A stretch of 64,000 nt of DNA from Lachnospiraceae bacterium AC3007 (GTDB lineage Bacteria; Bacillota; Clostridia; Lachnospirales; Lachnospiraceae), in the NCBI GenBank assembly GCA_000621405.1, contig KK211271.1:62001-126000 (forward strand), in the 5' to 3' direction. Shown here one piece after another: positions 16,225-24,534 of the stretch (positions within the stretch are counted from its first letter, which is position 1; the number at the start of each line of letters is the position of its first letter). The position numbers were made by a program, and so were the translations under genes. Below the pieces are notes generated by a model that saw nothing but the letters and a program-made list of their open reading frames with translations, ran no database searches and had not been told where the DNA came from.

Positions 16225-17481
16225 CTAATCCCTGTAAAAATCCTTGAACGATGTATATCCTGCTTTTTCCAGATTATCCTTCTGGAACTTTTTATTCTTG
16301 GCCATCCGGGTCACAAGAACAGTATCGCCGCTCTTACGAAGCTCTGCGGCTTCCTGCATTATCCCGGCAAGCTTCTCTCCCGCTATGCCCCGCTCTATGA
16401 GGAAGGCTGTCTTCTTCGGAGCAGTCGGCACGACAAAGCCTTTATCAAGGAGTATGCTTATGATGCGCTCAAATCCTATGGAAAAACCGCAGGCCGGAAC
16501 CTCTCCTCCCGAAAACCTTCCTATCATGCCGTCATATCTTCCTCCGCCCGCAACGGAGCTTGAGAACTCTTCCATCTCTATCTCAAAAATAGGGCCGGTA
16601 TAATATCCCATCCCGCGTACGAGCGTCGGGTCAAAGCATATCGAAAAAGCGTTATCCGCAGATGATACTGCTCCGGTCATTATATCGGAAAGATTCTCCG
16701 CTATCCCTTCTTCAAGGGATCCGCCGAGCGTATCTTTGAGTTTCTTTATTCCATCTTCTCCGTCAGATGCCCCCTCGAAAAGAGCTGTATATTTTCTTAT
16801 CTTCTCTTCATCATATCCCCTTTCGGAGAGCTCGGAACGGACACCGTCCAGACCTATCTTGTCCATCTTGTCCAGTATGATGAATACTTCCGGAAGGTCT
16901 TTCTCCTCAAAGCCCGCGTATGTACCCATCGCTTTGAGAAGCCTTCTGTCATTCACCCTGACCTTGAATCCTCTGAACCCAAGTCTCATAAGAAGGGTCG
17001 TGGTCGCATTGATAAGCTCGATCTCCGCAAGGTTTGAAGGGTCGCCGATTATGTCTATATCGCACTGTCTGAACTGCCTGAACCTGCCTTTCTGCGGCCT
17101 CTCCGCCCTGAAGACATTGCCGGTCTGAAGCGCCTTGAAGGGCATCTGAAGGCTCTGGTTGTTATTGGCGTAATATCTTGACAGAGGAAGAGTAAGATCG
17201 TAACGGAGTCCGGAATCCGCGAGATCATTCTCGGATGCCGCCCCGGAGATATCGAGCTTTTCTCCTCTCTTCATTATCCTGAATATAAGCTTTTCATTCT
17301 CGCCGCCCTGATTGGAACAAAGATTCTCGATATGCTCCACGGCGGGAGTCTCTATGTGTTCGAAGCCGAAGCTCGAATATACTTCAAAGACCACGCTGTC
17401 CACATAGTCCCTTATCTCCATCTCGGAAGGAAGTATATCCTTCATGCCGGTGACCGGCTTTTTTATCAGTTTTTCACCCAT
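16225..17481 (-). CDS. hisS: Histidyl-tRNA synthetase
   Basis: 418 residues. GMKDILPSEM at the N-terminus, motif 2 as NVFRAERPQKGRFRQFRQCD near 108, the HisRS-specific LVRGMGYYTGPIFEIE near 260, and motif 3 as CGFSIGFERI near 315. A C-terminal anticodon-binding domain follows, with ending DNLEKAGYTSFKDFYRD. Charges tRNA-His. Lies in the run relA, MBL hydrolase, hisS. No T-box leader was seen. Confidence 0.96.
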   Translation of the reverse strand: MGEKLIKKPVTGMKDILPSEMEIRDYVDSVVFEVYSSFGFEHIETPAVEHIENLCSNQGGENEKLIFRIMKRGEKLDISGAASENDLADSGLRYDLTLPLSRYYANNNQSLQMPFKALQTGNVFRAERPQKGRFRQFRQCDIDIIGDPSNLAEIELINATTTLLMRLGFRGFKVRVNDRRLLKAMGTYAGFEEKDLPEVFIILDKMDKIGLDGVRSELSERGYDEEKIRKYTALFEGASDGEDGIKKLKDTLGGSLEEGIAENLSDIMTGAVSSADNAFSICFDPTLVRGMGYYTGPIFEIEMEEFSSSVAGGGRYDGMIGRFSGGEVPACGFSIGFERIISILLDKGFVVPTAPKKTAFLIERGIAGEKLAGIMQEAAELRKSGDTVLVTRMAKNKKFQKDNLEKAGYTSFKDFYRD

Positions 17482-17512
17482 ATCGGTAATTCACCTCTTA
17501 ATGATCATTCTG

Positions 17513-18142
17513 TCAAAGTCCGCCGAGGAAGGGATTGTACCTCTTCTCGTCGGCTATGGTGGTAATTCCTCCGTGTCCCGGATACACGTCATAGTCCTCC
17601 GGAAGCGTCGATATACGCTCAACCAGAGTCCTGCTCATCTGCTGCATGCTGCCCGTGGGAAGATCGGTCCGTCCGATAGAGCCCTCAAATAAGGTGTCAC
17701 CGGACATGACGGCCTTCATGGAATCTATGATATAGCAGCAGGATCCTTCGGTGTGTCCCGGTGTATGTATGCACTTTATGCTGATCCCCGCCTCTTCGAA
17801 TACCTCATTGTCTTCAAGAAAGCGGTCGGCATCCACAGTTATGCCGCGCCCGTAGGACATGAGTGAGTGATTCAGTTCCACATCCTTCAAGAGCCGCTTT
17901 TCGCCGGAAGAAGCATAGACGGGTATCTTCCACTTTTCGAGCACCCCCGCAACTCCGGCTATGTGATCATAGTGGCCGTGAGTCAGAAGGACAGCCGCAG
18001 GCATCAGCTCCTCCTTCTCCATGAAGGCGATGATCCTCTCCGGGCTGTCGGCCGGATCCACTATAACGCACTCGTTTGTGTCATCATTGATGACAAAGAA
18101 CACATTTGTCATCACGGGTCCTAAGACCATACTTTTTATCAT
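17513..18142 (-). CDS. MBL-fold metallo-hydrolase (YqgX/GloB-like)
   Basis: 209 residues. THGHYDHIAG near 55 is the HxHxDH metal motif, HTPGHTEGSCC near 127 and the late YPGHGG near 186 supply further metal ligands, and SGDTLFEGSIGRTD is typical of the YqgX branch. Likely a hydroxyacylglutathione-hydrolase-like thioesterase; the substrate is unknown. It overlaps the relA stop by 4 bases (ATGA), a common position for this gene next to relA in Firmicutes. Confidence 0.92.
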   Translation of the reverse strand: MIKSMVLGPVMTNVFFVINDDTNECVIVDPADSPERIIAFMEKEELMPAAVLLTHGHYDHIAGVAGVLEKWKIPVYASSGEKRLLKDVELNHSLMSYGRGITVDADRFLEDNEVFEEAGISIKCIHTPGHTEGSCCYIIDSMKAVMSGDTLFEGSIGRTDLPTGSMQQMSRTLVERISTLPEDYDVYPGHGGITTIADEKRYNPFLGGL

Positions 18143-20409
18143 TCTCTCGCCCTTTCTATATCTATCACGTTCTCGACACGTCTGAGCTTATTGATCGTTC
18201 CTTCAAGCTCCGCCGTATTGTGCACCTCAAAGCCCATGGTTACGGTCATGACTCCGAGCTTCGATGCCTTGGAGTTGATGCTCCTAATATCAATGCCTGA
18301 CTCGGTGAATATCTTCGAGATATCCACGAGCAGTCCGCTCCTGTTATTTGCGTAGATATTGATCTCCGCAAGATATGTCTCATCGGGTGAGCCCTTCATG
18401 GCCTTCTTGTCCCACTCAGCCTCTATAAGACGCACTCTTTCAAGCTCGGACAGACTCATGATGTTCACGCAGTCGGTTCGATGTATGGAGACTCCTCTTC
18501 CCCTTGTCACAAAGCCCACTATCTCATCTCCGGGAAGAGGCGCGCAGCACTTCGAGAATCTTACCGACAGGTCGTGCACTCCGCTTACGACTATGCCGCC
18601 TCCTCTTTTGCGCTTGATCGCCCTGCGGGTCTTCTCGTCAAGATCCTTGAGTATCTCATCATCGGATATCTGCTTGGCATGGTCTCTCTCGTAGAGTTCG
18701 ACCATCTTGTTGACGATCTGCCCCTCCTTGAGACCGCCGTGTCCTATGGCGGCATAGACGGCATCCCATTCCCTGAAGCCGTACTTGTCCATGACTTCTT
18801 CCATGTACTCGCTTGTCAGAAGATTCTTGGCTTTATATCCGTGAGTCTTGCAGTAGTTAAGGAAAGTCTCCTTTCCGTGGGCGATATTGTCCTCTTTAAG
18901 CTCCTGCCTGAACCACTGGTTGATCTTGTTCTTGGCCTGGGGAGACTTGACTATATTGAGCCAGTCTCTTGAAGGGCCGTTGGAATTCTGCGAAGTGATA
19001 ATCTCGACCCTGTCGCCATTCTGCAGCTGATAGTCTTTATTTACAAGCTTGCCGTTGACACGCGCACCTATCATCCTGTTGCCTACAGCAGAGTGTACGG
19101 CATATGCAAAATCAATCGTAGTGGAGCCGGAAGGCAATGTCTTCACGTCTCCCTGAGGGGTAAAGCAGTACACCTGATCGGCAAAGAGCTGCAGATCGCC
19201 CTTAAGCGACTGGAGAAATTCCTGTCCGTCGGAGGTCTCCTGCTGCCACTCGAGTATCTGCCTCAGCCAGGCGAGCTTCTCCTCTTCCTGCTTGTCGGCA
19301 TTCGCGCCGTCGCTGCCCTCTTTGTATTTCCAGTGGGCGGCTATGCCGAACTCGGCGGTCTTATGCATCTCATAGGTACGGATCTGTATCTCGAACGGTA
19401 TTCCCGAATGCCCTATGAGCGTGGTGTGAAGAGACTGGTACATATTGTCCTTCGGCATCGCTATGTAATCCTTAAAACGCCCCGGGATCGGCTTGTACAT
19501 CTCATGGATCACTCCGAGAGCCGCATAGCAGTCCTTTACGGTATCCACATATATACGTATCGCAAAGAGATCATATATCTGATCCAGACTCTTATGCTGA
19601 TTCTCCATCTTCTTATATATGGAAAAGAAATGCTTGACCCTGCCGTCCACCTGGGCTTTGATGCCGGCATCATCCATATGCTTTTTGACTTCACCGACTA
19701 TGGAAGCAAGAAAGGCCTCTCTCTCACTCCTCTTCTGATCTATCTTCTGGCCGATGTCCTTATAGTCATTCGGATGCAGATATTTCAGGGAGAGGTCATC
19801 AAGCTCCACCTTTATCTTTGATATACCAAGCCTCTCCGCGATCGGAGAATAAATGTCTATCGTCTCTCTTGCAATCTCCTCCTGCTTTTCGGGAGGCTGG
19901 TATCTGAGAGTCCTCATGTTGTGGAGACGGTCCGCAAGTTTGATGATTATGACCCTGATATCGTGAGCCATCGCCAGGAGCATCTTGCGAAGGTTATCTG
20001 CCTGGAATTCGACCTTGTCTCCGTGATACTGAAGCTTGTTGAGTTTTGTGACACCGTCCACGAGAACAGCGACGTCGGATCCGAAAGTTTCTTCAAGCTC
20101 CTCTATAGTGATGGAAGTGTCTTCAACAACATCATGAAGAAGCCCGGCGACGATGGTCTCCTTGTCCATCTCGAGATCGGCAAGGATGATGGCAACGCAC
20201 AGTGGATGGACGATATAAGGTTCACCGGATTTTCTTGTCTGTCCCTCATGAGCGCTTTTGGAAAGGCTGTAAGCCTTTTCTATCATCGAGATATCGTCGG
20301 AGGGATGATACTTTTTCAGTTTTTCGACAAGCTCGCCGTACAGCGCTTCCGGGTCCTGATATTCAGGCATGGATTCAAACTTGCCTCTGTCCAGAACTAC
20401 TTCTGTCAT
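18139..20409 (-). CDS. relA: Bifunctional (p)ppGpp synthetase/hydrolase (Rel)
   Basis: 756 residues. HD hydrolase domain (HDVVEDTSITIEEL near 90, KLADRLHNMRTL near 155) is intact, so hydrolysis is expected. The synthetase domain follows (RFKDYIAMPKDNMYQSLHTT near 325), then TGS (VYCFTPQGDVKTLPSGST near 420), a helical and Cys-containing zinc-finger region (CCAPLPGDEIVGF near 595) and a C-terminal ACT domain. Controls the stringent response. GGAGGG precedes the ATG and a good promoter lies further upstream. Confidence 0.96.
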   Translation of the reverse strand: MTEVVLDRGKFESMPEYQDPEALYGELVEKLKKYHPSDDISMIEKAYSLSKSAHEGQTRKSGEPYIVHPLCVAIILADLEMDKETIVAGLLHDVVEDTSITIEELEETFGSDVAVLVDGVTKLNKLQYHGDKVEFQADNLRKMLLAMAHDIRVIIIKLADRLHNMRTLRYQPPEKQEEIARETIDIYSPIAERLGISKIKVELDDLSLKYLHPNDYKDIGQKIDQKRSEREAFLASIVGEVKKHMDDAGIKAQVDGRVKHFFSIYKKMENQHKSLDQIYDLFAIRIYVDTVKDCYAALGVIHEMYKPIPGRFKDYIAMPKDNMYQSLHTTLIGHSGIPFEIQIRTYEMHKTAEFGIAAHWKYKEGSDGANADKQEEEKLAWLRQILEWQQETSDGQEFLQSLKGDLQLFADQVYCFTPQGDVKTLPSGSTTIDFAYAVHSAVGNRMIGARVNGKLVNKDYQLQNGDRVEIITSQNSNGPSRDWLNIVKSPQAKNKINQWFRQELKEDNIAHGKETFLNYCKTHGYKAKNLLTSEYMEEVMDKYGFREWDAVYAAIGHGGLKEGQIVNKMVELYERDHAKQISDDEILKDLDEKTRRAIKRKRGGGIVVSGVHDLSVRFSKCCAPLPGDEIVGFVTRGRGVSIHRTDCVNIMSLSELERVRLIEAEWDKKAMKGSPDETYLAEINIYANNRSGLLVDISKIFTESGIDIRSINSKASKLGVMTVTMGFEVHNTAELEGTINKLRRVENVIDIERARE

Positions 20410-20452
20410 ATCTCCCTCCTTTCCGTGATTTTTTTCTTGCAGTTAACGTTTT

Positions 20453-20482
20453 ATTATACTCCTCGCCTCATGCTGCGGTCAA
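20453..20482 (-). promoter_or_regulatory. relA promoter
   Basis: Minus strand TTGACC (20477-20482) and TATAAT (20453-20458), 18-base spacing, about 44 bases upstream of the relA ATG. It lies in the 84-bp gap after thyA. Confidence 0.72.
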
Positions 20483-20493
20483 AGCAGGCCGTA

Positions 20494-21432
20494 TCAGATC
20501 GCTACAGGTATGTTCTTTATCTGCGGACCATAGTTATAGTCCTTTAATTCAAAGTCATCCACAGTGAAATCATAGAAGGATGAAACCTTTCTTTTTATTT
20601 CAAATACAGGTGCCGGGAACTGTTCGCGCGAGATCAGTTCCTTTATCATGTCGATATGCCTGTCATATATGTGGGCGTTGCCTATCACGTGCAGGAGTTC
20701 TCCCGCTTTCATGCCGCAGATATGTGCGAGCATGTAGATAAGGACCGAATACTGGACCACGTTCCAGTTGCCCGCGGCAAGCAGATCGTTAGATCTCTGA
20801 TTGAGTATCCCGTTCAATACAAGTCCTTCTCCTTCTTCATCCCTTGTGACCATGAATGTCATCTCATAGGCGCAGGGCGCAAGATGCATCTCATACTGAT
20901 CCTCAGGATCCCACATGGAGACGATGATCCTTCTCGAAAACGGTGTGTTCTTAAGATCATAGATCGCTTTATCGAGCTGGGTCATAAGATAACCGTCGCG
21001 CTCTCCCCTTCTTTCCTTAACGGCATAGGTGTGTCCGTCTTTAAGATCACCGAAAGCGGCCTCAATACCGGCCTCGCTCACATCGGGGTAGAAATGCTTT
21101 TTGCTCTGCTGATATCCGTAAGCCTTGCCTATGGAACCCGACTCGTCTGCCCAGGAATCCCAGATATGGCCTTTCAGATCGTTGATGTTCGCAGACTGCT
21201 TCTGCCATATCCAGAGCAGCTCGTCTATGCAGGTCTTAAAGGCGACTTTTCTGAAAGTGAGTGCCGGGAATTCATGCGCAAGATCGTATCTGTTCGTGAC
21301 ACCGAATCGCGCAAGTGTATAGGCCGGTGTGCCGTCCTCCCAATGGGGTCTTATGGCTTCGCCTTTATTGTCCGTTCCGTTCGCGAGGATATCCTCGCAC
21401 ATATTTTTAAAGATAACATCTGCCTGACTCAT
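20494..21432 (-). CDS. thyA: Thymidylate synthase, Bacillus ThyA/phage phi3T type
   Basis: 312 residues from the ATG at 21432, which has AGGAGG 6 bases upstream; the frame continues further up without a ribosome site. Converts dUMP to dTMP with methylene-tetrahydrofolate. The catalytic cysteine lies in HLAPCAYEMTF rather than the usual PPCH; this PC-x-YE form matches Bacillus subtilis ThyA. NQRSNDLLAAGNWNVVQY (dUMP-binding RSND) and IGNAHIYDRHID are further family blocks. Codes alone on the minus strand, downstream of an arginase-like gene. Confidence 0.95.
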   Translation of the reverse strand: MSQADVIFKNMCEDILANGTDNKGEAIRPHWEDGTPAYTLARFGVTNRYDLAHEFPALTFRKVAFKTCIDELLWIWQKQSANINDLKGHIWDSWADESGSIGKAYGYQQSKKHFYPDVSEAGIEAAFGDLKDGHTYAVKERRGERDGYLMTQLDKAIYDLKNTPFSRRIIVSMWDPEDQYEMHLAPCAYEMTFMVTRDEEGEGLVLNGILNQRSNDLLAAGNWNVVQYSVLIYMLAHICGMKAGELLHVIGNAHIYDRHIDMIKELISREQFPAPVFEIKRKVSSFYDFTVDDFELKDYNYGPQIKNIPVAI

Positions 21433-21505
21433 ATCCACCTCCTGGGGAATAATTATGCTGAAGACTCCCTGAACCAAAATATATCCGAAGACTTCCGACT
21501 ATGTC

Positions 21506-22156
21506 TCACGCATGAACATATTGCAGCATATTCATGATCCGTTTGTTGAATGCAGCATTTAATGCACATGGCTTATCGGGAAGATCCTCTCCGCACACAT
21601 CCAGCGCTATAACATTCCTCGTCTTATAAAGCATATCGAGGATCCCGAAAAGCTCTTCCTCTGTCATGTCACCCTGATCCCAGTTGGTATTGAGCACATC
21701 CCCGGACAGGATGTCCTTATCAAGGGAAATGTACAGCGGAAGGGCGGATCTGACGTGCAACAGGTCAAGATCCTCTGCCTTTTGTATCAGTATCGATTCC
21801 TGCAGCATTCGGTTTTCTTTCTTTATATCCAGCCTCCATGATCCGCAGGATCTCAGTCCTTCAAAAGCCGAAGGCTTATCATCCGTGTGATTGTCGAATG
21901 TGATGAGGTCGAAGGGAACATCAATGTATGATGCCAGTATCCTTGTCATATAGTGATAGTTGCCGTTATCAAGAAAACGAAGTCTGTACTCTCCCGGAAA
22001 GCCTGCATCCTGAAGTCTCTTTCTGATGCTCTCTTCGGCTTCTTCGTCTATATACATTCCGGTACCGGATATATCCTTCAGATCTATTGCAGTTCCGGCC
22101 GGTATCAGACCTTCTTTCTCATATACTCCCGTAAAATCACAGATCAAAACACCCAT
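21506..22156 (-). CDS. Short arginase-fold (ureohydrolase-like) protein
   Basis: 216 residues from the ATG at 22156 (a TTG at 22192 in the same frame is an alternative; neither has a clear ribosome site). LITFDNHTDDKPSAF and PLYISLDKDILSGDVLNTNW match the two metal-ligand loops of arginases (DAHxD and SxDxDxxD). The N-terminal GGDH region of full arginases is missing or replaced, and the protein is about 80 residues short. Probably a binuclear manganese hydrolase of unknown substrate. It ends 74 bases before the thyA start. Confidence 0.72.
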   Translation of the reverse strand: MGVLICDFTGVYEKEGLIPAGTAIDLKDISGTGMYIDEEAEESIRKRLQDAGFPGEYRLRFLDNGNYHYMTRILASYIDVPFDLITFDNHTDDKPSAFEGLRSCGSWRLDIKKENRMLQESILIQKAEDLDLLHVRSALPLYISLDKDILSGDVLNTNWDQGDMTEEELFGILDMLYKTRNVIALDVCGEDLPDKPCALNAAFNKRIMNMLQYVHA

Positions 22157-22278
22157 GGCAGATATTTTAACAAAACGAAAAAAGCCATGCAATCAGAGGG
22201 GCAAAAGCGAAAGGTATCCCGCCCTCCGCTGTGCCATATGGTTGTATCCACGTCTTGTCCATGCTTGCCGGGGGTTGG

Positions 22279-22643
22279 TTTGTACCCCGGAGACCGGTCC
22301 TGTGTGATAAAGATACAATTGTCTCGTGATGACGGCTCGGTTCATGCGAGATTTGTACCCCGGAGACCGGCTCTGTGTGATAAAGATACAATTGTCTCGT
22401 GAGGACGGGTCGGATCAAGCAGAATTTGTACCCCGGAGACCGGTTCTGTGTGATTAAGGTACAATTGTCTCGTGATGACGGCTCGGTTCATGCGAGATTT
22501 GTACCCCGGAGACCGGCTCTGTGTGATAAAGATACAATTGTCTCGTGAGGACGGGTCGGATCAAGCAGAATTTGTACCCCGGAGACCGGTTCTGTGTGAT
22601 TAAGGTACAATTGTCTCGTGATGACGGCTTTGAAGTCAAGAAA
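22279..22643. repeat. 73-bp tandem repeat array, five copies
   Basis: Units beginning tttgtacccc start at 22279, 22352, 22425, 22498 and 22571, exactly 73 bases apart; the fifth decays after about 57 bases. Copies 2 and 4 look identical, as do copies 3 and 5, so a 146-bp dimer was duplicated. Each unit contains ccccggagaccgg and the near-palindrome atacaattgtct. The period is not a multiple of three and no gene is credible. It fills most of the 569-bp stretch between the arginase-like gene and the permease gene; nothing else was seen there except a hairpin at its right end. Confidence 0.93.
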
Positions 22644-22650
22644 GGAAGGC

Positions 22651-22692
22651 AAAAGCAGAACTCCGCACCCCCGGATCACCGAAAGCGCGGAG
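22651..22692 (-). terminator. Probable terminator of the sugar operon
   Basis: CTCCGC (22661-22666) and GCGGAG (22687-22692) can pair around a 20-base loop, followed on the minus strand by TTCTGCTTTT. It starts about 34 bases after the last permease gene stops. The loop is long, so efficiency is uncertain. Confidence 0.5.
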
Positions 22693-22725
22693 CCATATGT
22701 TAGGAAGTCAAGATGAAATCAGTTA

Positions 22726-23550
22726 TTACAGTTTGCCGCCCGAAGTGGCTATTCCCTCGATGAACTGCTTCTGGAAGAAGATATAGATCACGATCATCGG
22801 CACGCAGGAAATAAGAGCTGCCATCATGAGCTCCGGATATTTCTGCTGATACTGACCGTTCATCTTGGCGAGAGCTGAGGCAAGTGTCGTAGCCCTGTTG
22901 TCCGGGCATACGATCATGGGCCACATAAGATCCTTATATGCAAAGACCGCGGTGAAGATACCCAGAGCGATCATGGCCGATCTTGTAAGCGGCGCCATTA
23001 TATAAAAGAAGGTCTGTGGGATATTGCATCCGTCAAGTCTTGCAGCCTCTTCGAGATCACGCGGCAGCTGCATGAAAGCCTGACGCATGAGGAAAGTTCC
23101 GAATGCAGATACCATGCCGGGGAATACGAGTCCCATGATGGTATTGGTCCAGTGAAGCTTGCTTACCATTACATACTGGGGAATGATGAATATCTGCACG
23201 GGTATCATCATCTGAAGGAGCACCAGCGCGAACATGACTTTCTTGCCGATAAACTGAAGACGCGCAAATGCATAGCCCGATATGGTGGCGGTAACAGTGG
23301 CAAAAGCGATCCTGAGCGCCACCATGCCCAATGTATTGGCATAGAGTTTTACGAAATCCATTGCCTTTATGACGTTGCCGAAATTCTGGACCTGCCATAC
23401 CGAAGGGATTATGACGAATGGATCTATCTGCATGGTCTCCGCTGTCGTCTTGAATGCGGTAAGGAACATCCAGAGGAAGGGGACCAGCATCGTTATCGAG
23501 ACAAGTATTAGCACTATGTATATCACACCGTTTGATACTTTTCTTTTCAT
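22726..23550 (-). CDS. Carbohydrate ABC transporter permease (MalG type)
   Basis: 274 residues, six predicted membrane helices. The EAA loop DLEEAARLDGCNIPQTFF near residue 175 docks the ATPase. Short N-terminus followed directly by a helix fits the MalG/MsmG side. A GGGGGG ribosome site precedes the ATG. Last gene of the alpha-galactoside operon, 12 bases after its partner permease. Confidence 0.93.
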   Translation of the reverse strand: MKRKVSNGVIYIVLILVSITMLVPFLWMFLTAFKTTAETMQIDPFVIIPSVWQVQNFGNVIKAMDFVKLYANTLGMVALRIAFATVTATISGYAFARLQFIGKKVMFALVLLQMMIPVQIFIIPQYVMVSKLHWTNTIMGLVFPGMVSAFGTFLMRQAFMQLPRDLEEAARLDGCNIPQTFFYIMAPLTRSAMIALGIFTAVFAYKDLMWPMIVCPDNRATTLASALAKMNGQYQQKYPELMMAALISCVPMIVIYIFFQKQFIEGIATSGGKL

Positions 23551-23562
23551 GACTGTCCCCCC

Positions 23563-24450
23563 TTATTCGTAGTGTACCCACTTCTTCTGGCCGATCAGCT
23601 GGATTACGGTGAGGATCAGGATGAATGCCAGAAGGACTACTATGACGGTCGCGCCATATCCCTTCTTGCTCTGCTGGAAGGAATATTTATAGAAAAGATA
23701 CACGAGAGATTCCGTCTTCTTCCATGCCGGATTGTTCAGATCTATCAGCATATAGATAAGATCGAACACCTGCATTCCGGCAATGACTCTCGTCACTATC
23801 ACAAAGAATATGGTAGGTGATATGAGGGGCACCGTTATGTGGATAAGCTGCTGCCAACCGTTGGCCCCGTCAAGTGAAGCCGCCTCGTAATAATCTCTCG
23901 GGACCTCCTGAAGGCCCGCAAGAAAAAGTACCATATTGTAACCGATCACTGACCATATGCCTATCACAGCTATTGAATATATGGCTATATTGGGATCGGA
24001 TATCCAGTTGACCTTGATATGGAATGTGTTGTTGATGAGTCCGAAGTTTGAATTGTACAGCCACTTCCAGACCATAGCTACCGCAGCGGGAGCCACGACC
24101 ATGGGAAGGAAAAAGACCGTCCTGAAAAAGCTCCTTCCTTTGATCTTTTTGTTCAGGATAACAGCAAGAAGAAGAGCGATCACGACAGAGAACGGAACCT
24201 CGACTATGGCATATTTTATGGTATTGGCAAGAGCCTGCCATACCTCGGCATCTCCGAATACTTTCCGATAGTTGGCGAGACCGACGAATATATTGCCCTT
24301 CCCGAAGTCCCCTGTCTTGTAAAAGCTCTGCTTTATCGTATCTATCATCGGGTAGATGTTCAGTATGATAAGTCCCGCCATAGTCGGCAGGATGAACAGC
24401 CATCCCCAGATAAACTCGCTTATCTGTCTTGATGAAGGCTTCTTTTTCAC
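23563..24450 (-). CDS. Sugar ABC transporter permease (MalF type)
   Basis: 295 residues, six or seven helices, with the EAA loop DYYEAASLDGANGWQQLI near residue 195. The start is a GTG with GGAGG 5 bases upstream. Forms the membrane channel with the following permease and receives sugar from the binding protein encoded upstream. No ATPase gene is present; a shared MsmK/UgpC-type ATPase elsewhere in the genome is the usual arrangement in this group. Confidence 0.93.
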   Translation of the reverse strand: MKKKPSSRQISEFIWGWLFILPTMAGLIILNIYPMIDTIKQSFYKTGDFGKGNIFVGLANYRKVFGDAEVWQALANTIKYAIVEVPFSVVIALLLAVILNKKIKGRSFFRTVFFLPMVVAPAAVAMVWKWLYNSNFGLINNTFHIKVNWISDPNIAIYSIAVIGIWSVIGYNMVLFLAGLQEVPRDYYEAASLDGANGWQQLIHITVPLISPTIFFVIVTRVIAGMQVFDLIYMLIDLNNPAWKKTESLVYLFYKYSFQQSKKGYGATVIVVLLAFILILTVIQLIGQKKWVHYE

Positions 24451-24486
24451 GAGATCCTCCTTTACAGTTGCTGTACCATATCAGAA

Positions 24487-24516
24487 TGCGCCCAGGGGAG
24501 GGATCCCCCGGACGCA
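24487..24516 (-). promoter_or_regulatory. Hairpin between binding-protein and permease genes
   Basis: TGCGCCCAGGGG (24487-24498) pairs with CCCCGGACGCA (24506-24516), with one G-T pair and one bulge. It is in the 84-bp gap after the binding-protein gene with no strong T-run, the usual placement for an RNA-stabilising or attenuating hairpin that raises binding-protein output over permeases. Confidence 0.65.
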
Positions 24517-24534
24517 CCCTTGAAAAAGTTACTC

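Noticed and set aside
22279-22643. CRISPR array
   Set aside because: 73-bp units with no distinct spacers: the whole unit repeats. No cas gene is near.
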